Of a stretch of 64,000 nt of DNA, positions 10,163 to 19,403 are shown piece by piece. Under the pieces are notes generated by a model. That model saw only the letters and a program-made list of their open reading frames with translations. It did not search any database and was not told the origin of the DNA. The DNA is from an uncultured Bacteroidaceae bacterium (lineage in GTDB: Bacteria > Bacteroidota > Bacteroidia > Bacteroidales > Bacteroidaceae): NCBI GenBank assembly GCA_934271655.1, contig CAKQRW010000004.1, positions 1 to 64,000 of the forward strand, written 5' to 3'. A program made the translations under genes and the position numbers. The number at the start of each line of letters is the position of its first letter. Position 1 is the first letter of the stretch.

Positions 10163-10519
10163 CTATGCTATGCGGCTCAACGACGAAAAAAGAAAAAGGC
10201 GGCTCATGCCGCCCTTGTCAATGTTCCTTCCTGTGGTCGGAAGAGAGAGTACCCCCCCATTACCTTGAGACAATTCCTCAATGGCATCAACATAGACGCT
10301 GAAGAAGTCGCAGTCAAGAACCACAGATATGCGCATGAGCAAATCTGTGTCGATGGTGGTGCGCTTGAAGATCTTGTACACATTGGTCCTGTCGCAGAAA
10401 AGCTTGCGCGCCAGCCAACTGACAGAACGCTCCTGGCGCACCATCTCCTCCTGGATAAGTTTGCCTATATCTATCTTGGGCATTCTCTGTTGACTTTGTA
10501 AGGTGTTTGCATATTCCAT
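10163..10519 (-). CDS. Small XRE-type helix-turn-helix protein
   Basis: 118 residues. Residues about 17-75 (IGKLIQEEMVRQERSVSWLARKLFCDRTNVYKIF in pieces) match the Bacteroidota family of short XRE-like DNA-binding proteins, with the HTH around residues 33-57. The downstream MPKIDIG at 10483 is an alternative start nearer to where family members usually begin. The tail after residue 85 is low in recognisable structure. It has its own well-formed promoter about 130 nt upstream and is divergent from the HTH gene at 10950. Probably a transcriptional regulator; the target is unknown. Confidence 0.8.
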   Translation of the reverse strand: MEYANTLQSQQRMPKIDIGKLIQEEMVRQERSVSWLARKLFCDRTNVYKIFKRTTIDTDLLMRISVVLDCDFFSVYVDAIEELSQGNGGVLSLPTTGRNIDKGGMSRLFLFSSLSRIA

Positions 10520-10653
10520 AGCAGGTTTCTTTTTCTCTATCGTCTATACCAGAAAGATTGCGCAAACCAGATGAGCCGCATAGTTTCTGCTCATCAGGCT
10601 GCCATGCTGAGGCACAGCCAATCTTATAAAAAGACAATGTTAATAATTTTCCA

Positions 10654-10683
10654 CAAACATAGACATTTATTTTCACATATCAA
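10654..10683 (-). promoter_or_regulatory. Bacteroidota promoter for the XRE-type gene
   Basis: On the minus strand, TTG (10683-10681), a 19-bp spacer, then TATGTTTG (10661-10654). This is a full match to the TTG-N19-21-TAnnTTTG consensus. Confidence 0.65.
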
Positions 10684-10835
10684 GGACAAACGCCAAGAAA
10701 AGTTTGTTTTTCAGCATAAAATAATTCCCAGTTCCAGACAACCGATGCCTGCGAGGTCAATGCATCGCCCGCATGCGGCGGGTGCAGACGTTGCCAGTCT
10801 GGGGTGGCACGAGTCTGTGTTTTTCCATGGCTGGT

Positions 10836-10866
10836 TTGGAAATGTCAAATTATTGTCGTATGTTTG
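10836..10866 (+). promoter_or_regulatory. Bacteroidota promoter for the AraC-type HTH gene
   Basis: TTG at 10836-10838, a 20-bp spacer, TATGTTTG at 10859-10866. It gives a leader of about 75 nt and probably serves the DPP III gene too. Confidence 0.65.
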
Positions 10867-10880
10867 CATAAAATTTGACA
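10843..10880. promoter_or_regulatory. Inverted-repeat operator straddling the HTH promoter
   Basis: Perfect 9-bp arms TGTCAAATT (10843-10851) and AATTTGACA (10872-10880), 20 bp apart, bracket the -7 element. Half-site centres are 29 bp apart, about three helical turns, so both halves lie on one DNA face. This placement suits a repressor, possibly autoregulation by the gene at 10950 or control by the divergent XRE protein. Confidence 0.55.
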
Positions 10881-10949
10881 GGCGCAACTTGGACCGCGCC
10901 ATAACTTACACCCACTCAGCAAGCAAGCCAAAAGAGCAACAGACACACC

Positions 10950-11330
10950 ATGAGAGAAACTGGCACGCACAAGACAGAGGCTTACAGAGACTGCATAGAC
11001 CGCATCGTCAGGAAACAGAAAGCATACAGGGATGCCTGCTTCAACGCCAGCAGGCTGGCAGAGATGATAGGTGTGGAGAGGTATGAGCTGTCGCGTATAC
11101 TGAAAATAGACTTCGGCATGAGCTTCACCGACATGGTGAACGGACTGAGAACAGAGGATGCCATGAAATATCTCAAGGACACGAGGCTGAAAGGCTGCAC
11201 CATCGATGACATCGGGGCCATGGCTGGATTCGGCAACAGGCAGACGTTCCATGAGGAGTTTAAGAAGCGTACAGGGAGCACGCCTGCGCAGTACAGGACA
11301 AGCAACACACACAAGCCCCCGACCAAATAA
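10950..11330 (+). CDS. Short AraC-type helix-turn-helix protein
   Basis: 126 residues with no ligand-binding domain. Two helix-turn-helix motifs typical of AraC C-terminal domains are visible: NASRLAEMIGVERYELSRIL (about 28-47) and IDDIGAMAGFGNRQTFHEEF (about 85-104), ending in KKRTGSTPAQYR, the family's usual closing motif. DPP III follows 23 bp later on the same strand, so the two may be co-transcribed. An inverted repeat overlaps its promoter. Stand-alone AraC domains of this length occur in Prevotellaceae; the regulon here is unknown. Confidence 0.85.
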   Translation: MRETGTHKTEAYRDCIDRIVRKQKAYRDACFNASRLAEMIGVERYELSRILKIDFGMSFTDMVNGLRTEDAMKYLKDTRLKGCTIDDIGAMAGFGNRQTFHEEFKKRTGSTPAQYRTSNTHKPPTK

Positions 11331-11353
11331 CAGAACCCAACCAAATAAAAGAA

Positions 11354-13360
11354 ATGAAAAGTAAATTTATAGCAATCATGATTTCATCACTTATGGCTGC
11401 GGGATGCTCGCACACGAGCACACAGCAAAGTACAGACAACGACACCTTCGAGTATGCCGACGAACGATTTGCGGACATACAGATGCTTAGATACAAGGTG
11501 GAGGACTTCGACAGCCTCACGCTCAAGCAGAAGACCTTCGTGTACCATCTGCAGGAGGCTGCCCTGTATGGCAGGGACATCCTCTTTGACCAGAACGGCA
11601 AGTACAACCTGCGCATACGCAAGATGATGGAAGATGCCTACACTAGCTATGACGGCGACCGCAGCGACAAGGACTTCGTTGCCTTCGAGACCTACCTGAA
11701 GCGCATGTGGTTCAGCAACGGCATCCACCACCACTATGCCTGCGACAAGTTCGTGCCAGGCTTCAGCAGGGCATGGCTGCAGGAGCATGCCGACTGCCCC
11801 GACGAGTTGGCAGAGATAATCTTCAACCCGTCTGTCATGGCGAAGCGCGTGAATCTTGCAGAGGGAGAAGACCTGGTGAAGACCAGCGCATGCAACTACT
11901 ACGAGAACGTGACGCAAGAGGAAGCTGAGGACTTCTACAACAAGATGAAGGAGGAGGGCGACCAGCAGAGGCCTGAGATGTATGGCATGAACTCGCGCCT
12001 GGTGAAGACCGCCGACGGCAAGATAGTGGAGAAGAAGTGGACCACAGACGGCATGTATGGCGCAGCGCTCAAGAAGATTGTGGAGAATCTGGAGCTGGCA
12101 CGTCCCTTTGCAGAGAACGAGCAGCAGCAGAAGGTCATCGACCTGCTCGTGTCGTTCTACAAGACCGGCAGCCTGAAGACTTTCGACGACTACTCCATAG
12201 CATGGGTGGAAGACACGGAGCCTCTGGTCGACTTTGTCAACGGATTCATAGAATGCTATGGCGACCCTCTCGGGCTGAAATGCTCATGGGAGAGCATCGT
12301 CAACTTCAAGGACATAGAGGCTACCAAGCGCACTGAGACGCTGAGCAAGAACGCGCAATGGTTTGAGGACAACAGCCCTGTGGCTCCAGAGTTCAAGAAG
12401 AAGGCGGTGAAGGGCATCACAGCCAAGGTCATCAACGCCGCCATACTGGCAGGCGACCTCTACCCTTCCACAGCCATAGGCATCAACCTGCCCAACAGCA
12501 ACTGGGTGAGAGCGGAGCACGGCTCCAAGTCGGTGACTATAGGCAACCTGACAGGCGCCTACAACCAGGCGGCTAAGGGCAGCGGCATGCTGCAGGAATT
12601 TGCCTACGGTACTGAGGAGATAGAGCTGGTGGAGAAGTATGGCGACCTGACCGACGACCTGCACACCGACCTGCACGAGTGTCTCGGCCACGGCAGCGGA
12701 CGACTGCTCGACGGCGTGGACCCCGACAGCCTCAAGGCCTATGGCAGCACCATCGAGGAAGCCAGAGCCGACCTCTTCGCGCTCTATTACCTGGCCGACC
12801 CCAAGCTGGTAGAGCTGGGACTGGTGCCCAACGCAGAGGCGTACAAGGCCAGCTACATAGCACAGATGCAGAACGGCCTCATCACACAACTTGTGCGCAT
12901 CGAGCCAGGCAACAACATCGAAGAGGCGCATATGCGCAACCGCGCCCTGATAGCGCGCTGGGCTTACGAGCACGGCAAGAAGGACAACGTGATGGAGATA
13001 ATCAAGCGCGACGGCAAGACTTATGTGAAAATCAATGACTATGAGAAGCTCCGCGGACTCTTCGGCCAACTGCTCGCTGAAATACAGCGGGTGAAGTCGA
13101 CCGGTGACTTCAAGGGAGCACAAGCGCTGGTAGAGAACTATGGCGTGAAGATAGACCCCGAACTGCACAAGGAGGTGCTCGACCGCTACAAGAAACTCAA
13201 CATAGCTCCCTACAAGGGATTCATCAATCCTGTCTACACAGCTGAGCGCGACAAGGATGGCAACATCACCGACGTGAAGGTTTCATACGGAGAGAAATAT
13301 GCCGACCAGATGCTGCGCTACAGCAAGGACTACTCCACTCTGCCGCTCGTGAACGAGTAG
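11354..13360 (+). CDS. Dipeptidyl peptidase III (M49 family) lipoprotein
   Basis: 668 residues with a lipoprotein signal (SSLMAAGC, Cys18). The M49 zinc motif is HECLGH at residues 441-446, with Cys where many homologues have Leu. The second motif EEARAD starts at E468 and supplies the third zinc ligand. Length and motif spacing fit bacterial DPP III, which releases dipeptides from the N-terminus of short peptides. The lipid anchor places it at a membrane facing the periplasm or outside. It follows the AraC-type gene by 23 bp and precedes the AlkD-like gene by 29 bp, suggesting one transcript. Confidence 0.93.
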   Translation: MKSKFIAIMISSLMAAGCSHTSTQQSTDNDTFEYADERFADIQMLRYKVEDFDSLTLKQKTFVYHLQEAALYGRDILFDQNGKYNLRIRKMMEDAYTSYDGDRSDKDFVAFETYLKRMWFSNGIHHHYACDKFVPGFSRAWLQEHADCPDELAEIIFNPSVMAKRVNLAEGEDLVKTSACNYYENVTQEEAEDFYNKMKEEGDQQRPEMYGMNSRLVKTADGKIVEKKWTTDGMYGAALKKIVENLELARPFAENEQQQKVIDLLVSFYKTGSLKTFDDYSIAWVEDTEPLVDFVNGFIECYGDPLGLKCSWESIVNFKDIEATKRTETLSKNAQWFEDNSPVAPEFKKKAVKGITAKVINAAILAGDLYPSTAIGINLPNSNWVRAEHGSKSVTIGNLTGAYNQAAKGSGMLQEFAYGTEEIELVEKYGDLTDDLHTDLHECLGHGSGRLLDGVDPDSLKAYGSTIEEARADLFALYYLADPKLVELGLVPNAEAYKASYIAQMQNGLITQLVRIEPGNNIEEAHMRNRALIARWAYEHGKKDNVMEIIKRDGKTYVKINDYEKLRGLFGQLLAEIQRVKSTGDFKGAQALVENYGVKIDPELHKEVLDRYKKLNIAPYKGFINPVYTAERDKDGNITDVKVSYGEKYADQMLRYSKDYSTLPLVNE

Positions 13361-13389
13361 CCCTGCATCATGATAAGCATCCACACACT

Positions 13390-13962
13390 ATGGAAGATAC
13401 GATCATAAATATCAAGAAAGAGCTGAGGGCCAACATGAACGGCATAGCCTCAGCGCACATGAGGCATACAGAAGACTACAGGATCAACTGGGGCATTGAG
13501 CTGCCAAGGCTGAGCGACATAGCCAAGGAGTTTGAGGCCAGCAGAAGCCTGGCGCAGCAACTGTGGAACGAGAGCGTGAGAGAGTGCAAGATACTCGCCT
13601 GCATGCTCATGCCCACAGAAGAATGCGACGAGGCCACATGCGACATCTGGGCTGAGAGCATACACACGGAAGAGATAGCCATGATGTTCTGCCTCTATCT
13701 GGCGCAGCGCCTGCCCTATGCCAGCTCCAAAGCCTTCGAATGGATAGCCAGCGAGAGCAAGACCCTGCAAGACTGCGGCTACCTCACACTCTGCCATCTA
13801 ATGAGAAAGCATGAGATGAGCGAGGCGGCACAGAGCGAGTTTCTCGATCAGGCAAGCACCGCGCTAAGCAACAGGTATGCTATTAAGGCATTGCAGATTT
13901 ATGCCTCATTAAGCAAAGATAATGACAAGAGAGTCAAAAATATTGCTGATTATTTGGGGTAG
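13390..13962 (+). CDS. DNA alkylation repeat (AlkD-like) protein
   Basis: 190 residues, mostly helical with HEAT-like repeats. WGIELPRLSDIAKEF near residue 34 and LWNESVRECKILACMLM near residue 58 match the DNA alkylation repeat family. AlkD removes N3- and N7-alkylated purines without base flipping. At 190 residues it is shorter than AlkD of about 230, so repair activity is not certain. The purA promoter overlaps its last codons. Confidence 0.8.
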   Translation: MEDTIINIKKELRANMNGIASAHMRHTEDYRINWGIELPRLSDIAKEFEASRSLAQQLWNESVRECKILACMLMPTEECDEATCDIWAESIHTEEIAMMFCLYLAQRLPYASSKAFEWIASESKTLQDCGYLTLCHLMRKHEMSEAAQSEFLDQASTALSNRYAIKALQIYASLSKDNDKRVKNIADYLG

Positions 13963-13984
13963 AGCCATAAAAGCCGTATATTTG
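13954..13984 (+). promoter_or_regulatory. Bacteroidota promoter for purA
   Basis: TTG at 13954-13956, a 20-bp spacer, TATATTTG at 13977-13984. The -33 element lies inside the end of the upstream gene. The leader is about 170 nt; no purine riboswitch core was recognised in it. Confidence 0.65.
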
Positions 13985-14159
13985 TTGCGGTAATGCGGAG
14001 ATGGGCATGAAGCATGCCTGGAAAATGCCATGCAGGCGACAAGACCAACACACAGCATCCCGACGCATGAGCGGACGTGGGAAGCCATAGAGTCTCCGCC
14101 GGCCAGAGAAACAAACAGGCTATAAAAAACAGAAAACATAACATACAAAAACAGACACA

Positions 14160-15431
14160 ATGAAAGTAGATGTTCTTTTGGGTCTTCAATGGGGAGACGA
14201 AGGAAAAGGTAAGGTGGTGGACGTACTCACTCCACGCTATGACGTAGTGGCACGATTCCAAGGCGGTCCCAACGCTGGACACACCCTTGAGTTTGAAGGC
14301 GAGAAATATGTACTCCGCTCCATCCCATCAGGAATCTTCCAAGGAGACAAAATCAATATCATAGGCAACGGCGTGGTGCTCGCCCCAGACCTGTTCATGG
14401 ACGAGGCCAAAGACCTGGAGAAGTCGGGACACGAGCTGAAGTCACGTCTCCATATCTCTAAGAAGGCACACCTCATCATGCCTACACACCGTCTACTCGA
14501 CGCTGCCTACGAGGCTGCCAAGGGCAAGAACAAGGTGGGCACGACAGGCAAGGGCATAGGCCCTACATACACAGACAAGACAAGCCGCAATGGTCTCCGT
14601 GTGGGCGACATCCTCGACAACTTTGAGGAGAAGTATGCCGCACACAAGGCTCGCCATGAGAAGATGCTGAAGGCTCTCAACTATACAGACTACGACATCA
14701 CCGAGGTGGAGAAGAAATGGATGGAGGGCATAGAGTATCTCCGCCAGTTCCCTCTTGTGGACTCAGAGCACGAGATAAACAACATCCTCAAGGAGGGCAA
14801 GTCTATCCTCTGCGAGGGAGCGCAGGGCACCATGCTCGACGTGGACTTCGGCTCATACCCATTTGTCACTTCATCCAACACCATTTGCGCAGGCGCATGC
14901 ATCGGCCTTGGCATCGGCCCTAACAAGATAGGCGATGTGTTTGGCATCATCAAAGCATACTGCACCCGTGTGGGCGCAGGCCCGTTCCCGACAGAGCTCT
15001 TCGACGAGACCGGCAGCAAGATACGCGCCATCGGACATGAGTATGGCGCTGTGACAGGACGCGAGCGCCGCTGCGGATGGATAGACCTCGTGGCTCTCCG
15101 CTACGCCATCATGGTGAGCGGAGTGACTAAGCTCATCATGATGAAGAGCGATGTGCTCGACGACTTCGAGACCATCAAGGCCTGCACAGCCTACAAGCTC
15201 AAGGATGGCTCTGTCACACGCGACTTCCCATACGACATCAGCGACGGCCTCATCGAGCCTGTGTACACAGAGTTGCCAGGATGGAAGACCGACCTCACTA
15301 AGTTCACAAGCGAGGAGCAGTTCCCTAAGGCTTTCTCTGACTACATCGCATTCCTCGAGAAAGAGCTTGAGACTCCTATCACTATCGTCAGCGTAGGCCC
15401 AGACCGCGAGCAGACAATAGAGAGAAAGTAA
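14160..15431 (+). CDS. purA: Adenylosuccinate synthase
   Basis: 423 residues, normal length. Joins IMP and aspartate, using GTP, to adenylosuccinate, the first step from IMP to AMP. The N-terminal loop QWGDEGKGK (residues 10-18) holds the catalytic Asp13, GPNAGHT holds His41, and GTTGKGIGPTY forms the IMP-binding region. It has its own promoter and is convergent with the M20 deacylase gene, with which it shares a terminator hairpin. Confidence 0.98.
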   Translation: MKVDVLLGLQWGDEGKGKVVDVLTPRYDVVARFQGGPNAGHTLEFEGEKYVLRSIPSGIFQGDKINIIGNGVVLAPDLFMDEAKDLEKSGHELKSRLHISKKAHLIMPTHRLLDAAYEAAKGKNKVGTTGKGIGPTYTDKTSRNGLRVGDILDNFEEKYAAHKARHEKMLKALNYTDYDITEVEKKWMEGIEYLRQFPLVDSEHEINNILKEGKSILCEGAQGTMLDVDFGSYPFVTSSNTICAGACIGLGIGPNKIGDVFGIIKAYCTRVGAGPFPTELFDETGSKIRAIGHEYGAVTGRERRCGWIDLVALRYAIMVSGVTKLIMMKSDVLDDFETIKACTAYKLKDGSVTRDFPYDISDGLIEPVYTELPGWKTDLTKFTSEEQFPKAFSDYIAFLEKELETPITIVSVGPDREQTIERK

Positions 15432-15436
15432 AATAC

Positions 15437-15566
15437 AAAGGCTGAACGAATACAACTCGCCTATATAAAAGGCAGAACGCTAATATTAAAGGCAACATGC
15501 TAATATAAAGAAGCGACACGCCTGTTCAAAAGGCGACACGATAACATAAAGAAGCAGGTGCTCATG
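15437..15566. repeat. Decayed tandem repeat downstream of purA, ~20-bp unit
   Basis: Units start near 15437, 15468, 15488, 15508, 15529 and 15549. Each begins AAAGGC or AAGAAGC followed by ...ACG/ATGC...(T)AATAT; lengths 20, 20, 21 and 20 bp for the middle four. The last unit merges into the terminator stem. Confidence 0.65.
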
Positions 15567-15590
15567 GTCATTCTGAGCACCTGCTTCTTT
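15548..15590. terminator. Bidirectional terminator between purA and the M20 gene
   Basis: Perfect 17-bp stem (AAAGAAGCAGGTGCTCA and complement) with a 9-nt loop and T/A-rich flanks on both sides. It lies between convergent genes. Confidence 0.85.
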
Positions 15591-15690
15591 ATATTTATAT
15601 TGCAACACAAAATATTACGATACAAAATTGGTCAAGCCATGTTCAAAAGACAAGGGCCTGAGCGTCAGCTTGCGCATGAAAGGATGAGTT

Positions 15691-16788
15691 TCACATTCTT
15701 GCAGAATACTGCCCAAGCAACCGTACATAGGTGTCGACAGCATCCTCTATCTCACTTATCTTGATATACTCATCAGCCGTGTGAGAGCGGGAAGACTGTC
15801 CCGGACCAAGCTTGAGCGAGGGGAAACGCATAAGAGCCTGGTCGGAAAGTGTCGGAGACCCGAATGGCTGCATGCCATTATCCACACATACCTGCACAAA
15901 CGGATGGCTGGCATCTATGCGCGATGATGACAGGCGGAAAGAGCGGGCCTTGAGTTCAGACGTGAGGTGCGCCTTAAAGAACTCAAAGATTTCCTCGTTG
16001 GTGTAGCACTCGTTGGAGCGCACATCGATAGTGAATGTGCACGTATCGGGAATGACATTGTGCTGTGTGCCTGCATTGACAATGGTCACGGTGTTCTTCA
16101 CAGGCCCAAGCAGATCTGTCTGTTCGGGAAACTGCCACTCAGACAACCACTGTATGTCCTTCACGGCATGGTAAATGGCGTTGTCGCCCTCATTGCGCGC
16201 GGCATGTCCGGCCTTGCCATGTGCTACAGCATCTATCACCATCAACCCTTTCTCCGCTATAGCTGGCTGCATGCCTGTAGGCTCGCCCACAATGGCAAAG
16301 TCGACCTTAGGCAACAGAGGAAGCACACTCTCTATACCGTTCTTTCCACTCACCTCTTCCTCGCAACTGGCGAGATAAATCATATTGAAGCCCCGTCCAG
16401 CCCCTCCAAGAAGAGACGCTCTGGCATCAGAGTCATTGAGTATGATGAACGTCTGAAGTAGGGCCATGAGGCCTCCACCACAGTCGTTGCTGCCAAGTCC
16501 GTAAAGGACATCACCCTCAAGAGAAGGCGTGAATGGGTCGTGGCACCACCCCGCCACGGGCTTGACCGTGTCGATATGCGCATTGAGCAGAACCGTAGGC
16601 TTGGACTCATCCCATCCGCTGCTCATGCACCACAGGTTGCAGCCATGACGCTGAGGACTGAGCCCCTTTCTCTTCAGGTAGGCCTCCATCACATCGGCAG
16701 CCTTAGCCTCATCGCGGCTGACACTCGGTGTGGATATCAGTCGGCAGAGGAGGTCAACAGCCTCATTTATATGTTCCTTATTAGTCAT
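15691..16788 (-). CDS. M20 metallo-hydrolase, ArgE-like (acyl-ornithine deacylase type)
   Basis: 365 residues. Di-zinc M20 motifs: HIDTV (His71, Asp73), GSNDCGGG (bridging Asp102) and SCEEEVSGKNG (Glu143-145). The closest functional group is the ArgE/DapE/CPG2 deacylases. Bacteroidota often make arginine through succinylated intermediates, so the substrate could be N-succinyl- or N-acetyl-ornithine; no other arg gene is nearby to decide. Start at ATG 16788. Divergent from glycyl-tRNA synthetase across about 105 bp. Confidence 0.85.
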   Translation of the reverse strand: MTNKEHINEAVDLLCRLISTPSVSRDEAKAADVMEAYLKRKGLSPQRHGCNLWCMSSGWDESKPTVLLNAHIDTVKPVAGWCHDPFTPSLEGDVLYGLGSNDCGGGLMALLQTFIILNDSDARASLLGGAGRGFNMIYLASCEEEVSGKNGIESVLPLLPKVDFAIVGEPTGMQPAIAEKGLMVIDAVAHGKAGHAARNEGDNAIYHAVKDIQWLSEWQFPEQTDLLGPVKNTVTIVNAGTQHNVIPDTCTFTIDVRSNECYTNEEIFEFFKAHLTSELKARSFRLSSSRIDASHPFVQVCVDNGMQPFGSPTLSDQALMRFPSLKLGPGQSSRSHTADEYIKISEIEDAVDTYVRLLGQYSARM

Positions 16789-16846
16789 TTTTGATGATTT
16801 GTATTTTTTTACGATGTAAAATTACGACTTTTTAATGAGAAACTCG

Positions 16847-16854
16847 TAACTTTG
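16847..16854 (+). promoter_or_regulatory. -7 element for glycyl-tRNA synthetase
   Basis: TAACTTTG, 40 bp before the ATG at 16895. A T-run but no TTG lies at the expected -33 distance. Confidence 0.5.
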
Positions 16855-16894
16855 CATATAATTTGTACATGAAACAATAAAAAACAACAACATA

Positions 16895-18448
16895 ATGGCA
16901 CAACAAGAAGATATTTTCAAGAAAGTGGTCAGCCACTGCAAGGAATACGGATTTGTGTTCCCTTCATCAGACATCTACGACGGACTCGGCGCCGTGTATG
17001 ACTACGGTCAGAACGGTGTGGAGCTGAAGAACAATATCAAGCAGTACTGGTGGCAGTACATGGTCTTGCTCCATGAGAATATCGTGGGCCTGGACTCAGC
17101 CATCTTCATGCACCCAACCATCTGGAAGGCTTCAGGACATGTGGATGCCTTCAATGACCCACTCATCGACAACCGCGACTCAAAGAAGCGCTACCGCGCA
17201 GACGTGCTCATTGAGGACCAGATAGCTAAGTATGACGAGAAGATAGAGAAAGAGGTGGCCAAGGCCAAGAAGCGCTTCGGCGACTCATTCGATGAGGCAC
17301 AGTACCGCTCCACTTCTCCTCGTGTGCTTGAGGAGCAGGCCAAGCGTGACGCTCTCCATCAGCGCTATCAGGACGTGATGAACGCTCCAGGCGGCATCGA
17401 CCTTGAGGGCATGAAGCAGATTATCCTCGACGAGGGTATCGTATGTCCTATCTCAGGCACAAGAAACTGGACAGACGTGCGCCAGTTCAACCTCATGTTC
17501 AAGACAGAGATGGGCGCATCGGCCGACGGCACAAGCACCATCTACCTCCGTCCTGAGACAGCACAGGGCATCTTCGTCAACTATCTGAACGTGCAGAAGA
17601 CAGGCCGCATGAAGGTGCCTTTCGGCATAGCACAGATAGGCAAGGCCTTCCGCAATGAGATAGTGGCTCGCCAGTTCATCTTCCGCATGCGCGAGTTTGA
17701 GCAGATGGAGATGCAGTTCTTCGTGAAGCCAGGCACCGAGCTGCAATGGTTTGAGGAATGGAAGAAGCGCCGCATGGCATGGCACCAGGCTCTCGGCTTC
17801 GGTGCGGAGAACTACCGATTCCACGACCACGACAAGCTGGCTCACTATGCCAATGCCGCTACCGACATCGAGTTCAAGATGCCATTTGGCTTCAAGGAAG
17901 TTGAGGGCATTCACTCACGCACCAACTTCGACCTGTCCCAGCATGCCAAGTTCTCAGGCAAGAAGATTGAGTATTTCGACCCAGAGGACAACACATCTTA
18001 CACTCCATACGTCATAGAGACATCCATAGGAGTAGACCGCATGTTCCTCTCTGTGATGTGCCACAGCTACTGCGAGGAGAAGCTTGAGGATGGCCAGACA
18101 CGCATCGTGCTCCGTCTGCCAGCAGCTCTTGCACCAGTGAAGCTTGCCGTGTTCCCTCTCACAAAGAAGGACGGTCTGCCAGAGAAGGCTCATGAGATCA
18201 TCAACGACCTCAAGTTCCACTTCAACTGCAAGTATGAGGAGAAAGACCAGATAGGTAAGCGCTACCGCCGTCAGGATGCCATCGGCACACCATTCTGCGT
18301 GACTGTTGACAACCAGACTCTCGAGGATAATACTGTCACTCTGCGCTACCGCGACTCTATGAAGCAGGAGCGCGTGAACATCAGCGAGCTTCGTGGCATC
18401 ATCGAGGATCAGGTCTCTATCCCAAGTCTGCTGAAGAACCTCAAGTGA
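16895..18448 (+). CDS. glyQS: Glycine-tRNA ligase, class II single-chain type
   Basis: 517 residues. Charges tRNA-Gly. The start (FKKVVSHCKEYGFVFPSSDIYDGLGAVYDYG in parts) is typical of the homodimeric alpha2 enzyme, with class II motif 2 around FRNEIVARQFIFRMREFEQME and motif 3 near YVIETSIGVDRMFL. The C-terminal ~110 residues form the anticodon-binding domain (LAPVKLAVFPL onward). The FKBP lipoprotein gene follows by 41 bp on the same strand. Confidence 0.97.
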   Translation: MAQQEDIFKKVVSHCKEYGFVFPSSDIYDGLGAVYDYGQNGVELKNNIKQYWWQYMVLLHENIVGLDSAIFMHPTIWKASGHVDAFNDPLIDNRDSKKRYRADVLIEDQIAKYDEKIEKEVAKAKKRFGDSFDEAQYRSTSPRVLEEQAKRDALHQRYQDVMNAPGGIDLEGMKQIILDEGIVCPISGTRNWTDVRQFNLMFKTEMGASADGTSTIYLRPETAQGIFVNYLNVQKTGRMKVPFGIAQIGKAFRNEIVARQFIFRMREFEQMEMQFFVKPGTELQWFEEWKKRRMAWHQALGFGAENYRFHDHDKLAHYANAATDIEFKMPFGFKEVEGIHSRTNFDLSQHAKFSGKKIEYFDPEDNTSYTPYVIETSIGVDRMFLSVMCHSYCEEKLEDGQTRIVLRLPAALAPVKLAVFPLTKKDGLPEKAHEIINDLKFHFNCKYEEKDQIGKRYRRQDAIGTPFCVTVDNQTLEDNTVTLRYRDSMKQERVNISELRGIIEDQVSIPSLLKNLK

Positions 18449-18489
18449 TGTGGCGTTCTTGACGCATATACTTATCCATAATAAGCATA

Positions 18490-19107
18490 ATGAAGAAAAT
18501 CGTATTCATATCCACCATACTCATGTCTCTTCTTTCTCTTGGCTCATGCCAGGAGAAGGATGAGGCGGGAGAGTATGACAACTGGAAGGAGCGCAACCAG
18601 AGTTATGTGGACTCTATAGCCAAGCTTGCAGAGACAGGAGCGTACGGGTGGACTAAGATGGTGTCTTATACACTGTCCGACTCTGTCGAAGCAGCCAACC
18701 CTGACAACAACCACTATATATATATACAGAAGCTGGAACAGGGCACAGGCACTCGCAAAGCTCTCTACAACGACTCCATCAGGGTACACTATCTGGGACG
18801 CCTCATATCGTCCGAATCATACCCTCAAGGACGTGTCTTCGGAAAAAGCTACAGCGCCAACGAACTCAACGAGGCTACAGATGTGCCTACTCTCATGGCT
18901 CTGAACGCAAATGTCACGGGCTTTGCTACAGCCACACTCCACATGGTAGAGGGCGACCGCTGGAAAGTTGTCATACCATACTATCTTGGATATGGCGAGA
19001 GCGACTACACTTCTGCTGGCATCCCTGGCTACTCAGCCTTGACCTTCGACATCAAGCTGGCTCGAATATACAGGTATATGGTAGATACAGACACGTCTTG
19101 GCATTAA
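18490..19107 (+). CDS. FKBP-type peptidyl-prolyl isomerase lipoprotein
   Basis: 205 residues with a lipoprotein signal (SLLSLGSC, Cys20). The C-terminal ~120 residues show the FKBP pattern: VHYLGRL, GRVFGKSY, VEGDRWKVVIPYYLGYGE and a final FDIKLARIYR. Expected to speed proline isomerisation in proteins of the cell envelope. Downstream of glyQS with a short gap, so probably co-transcribed. Family assignment is firm; the clients are unknown. Confidence 0.85.
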   Translation: MKKIVFISTILMSLLSLGSCQEKDEAGEYDNWKERNQSYVDSIAKLAETGAYGWTKMVSYTLSDSVEAANPDNNHYIYIQKLEQGTGTRKALYNDSIRVHYLGRLISSESYPQGRVFGKSYSANELNEATDVPTLMALNANVTGFATATLHMVEGDRWKVVIPYYLGYGESDYTSAGIPGYSALTFDIKLARIYRYMVDTDTSWH

Positions 19108-19116
19108 GCGTGATGC

Positions 19117-19213
19117 CGCCTAAGCAGCATCAATTTGTATTGTCTGCCACGCTTTCTAAAACGAGAAGAGACTCTCTCTCCTCGCCTAAGCAGCATCAAC
19201 TTGTATTGTCTGC
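19117..19213. repeat. 31-bp direct repeat, 66 bp apart
   Basis: CGCCTAAGCAGCATCAA followed by (T/C)TTGTATTGTCTGC occurs at 19117-19147 and 19183-19213 with one difference. The 35 bp between differs from flanking DNA. It begins 10 bp after the FKBP stop codon. Confidence 0.8.
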
Positions 19214-19243
19214 AGGTTAGACATTTCAGCCATTGGCATAATT

Positions 19244-19279
19244 GAAGGGGAATCTGTCTCTATGGACAGATTCCCCTTC
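19244..19279. terminator. Bidirectional terminator between the FKBP gene and xylB
   Basis: Perfect 15-bp stem GAAGGGGAATCTGTC with a 6-nt loop, followed by TTTC on the plus strand. It lies between convergent genes. Confidence 0.75.
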
Positions 19280-19403
19280 TTTCAGGTTATCAAAAAAAGT
19301 TATTAGGAAGTATTGCGTAGCTTCCCCTTTTGTGCCCAAGCTGGCGTTAAGCGGATGCTCAATTTATTTTATGGTATCAATGTATGCCACTTTCATTTTT
19401 GCC

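Noticed and set aside
12284..13168. 294-codon minus-strand ORF inside the DPP III gene
   Set aside because: Shadow of a GC-rich gene whose plus-strand product has both M49 zinc motifs in order.
13985..14159. Purine riboswitch in the purA leader
   Set aside because: The conserved purine aptamer core and loop-loop pairing sequences are not present; only weak GCATGC-type hairpins are seen.
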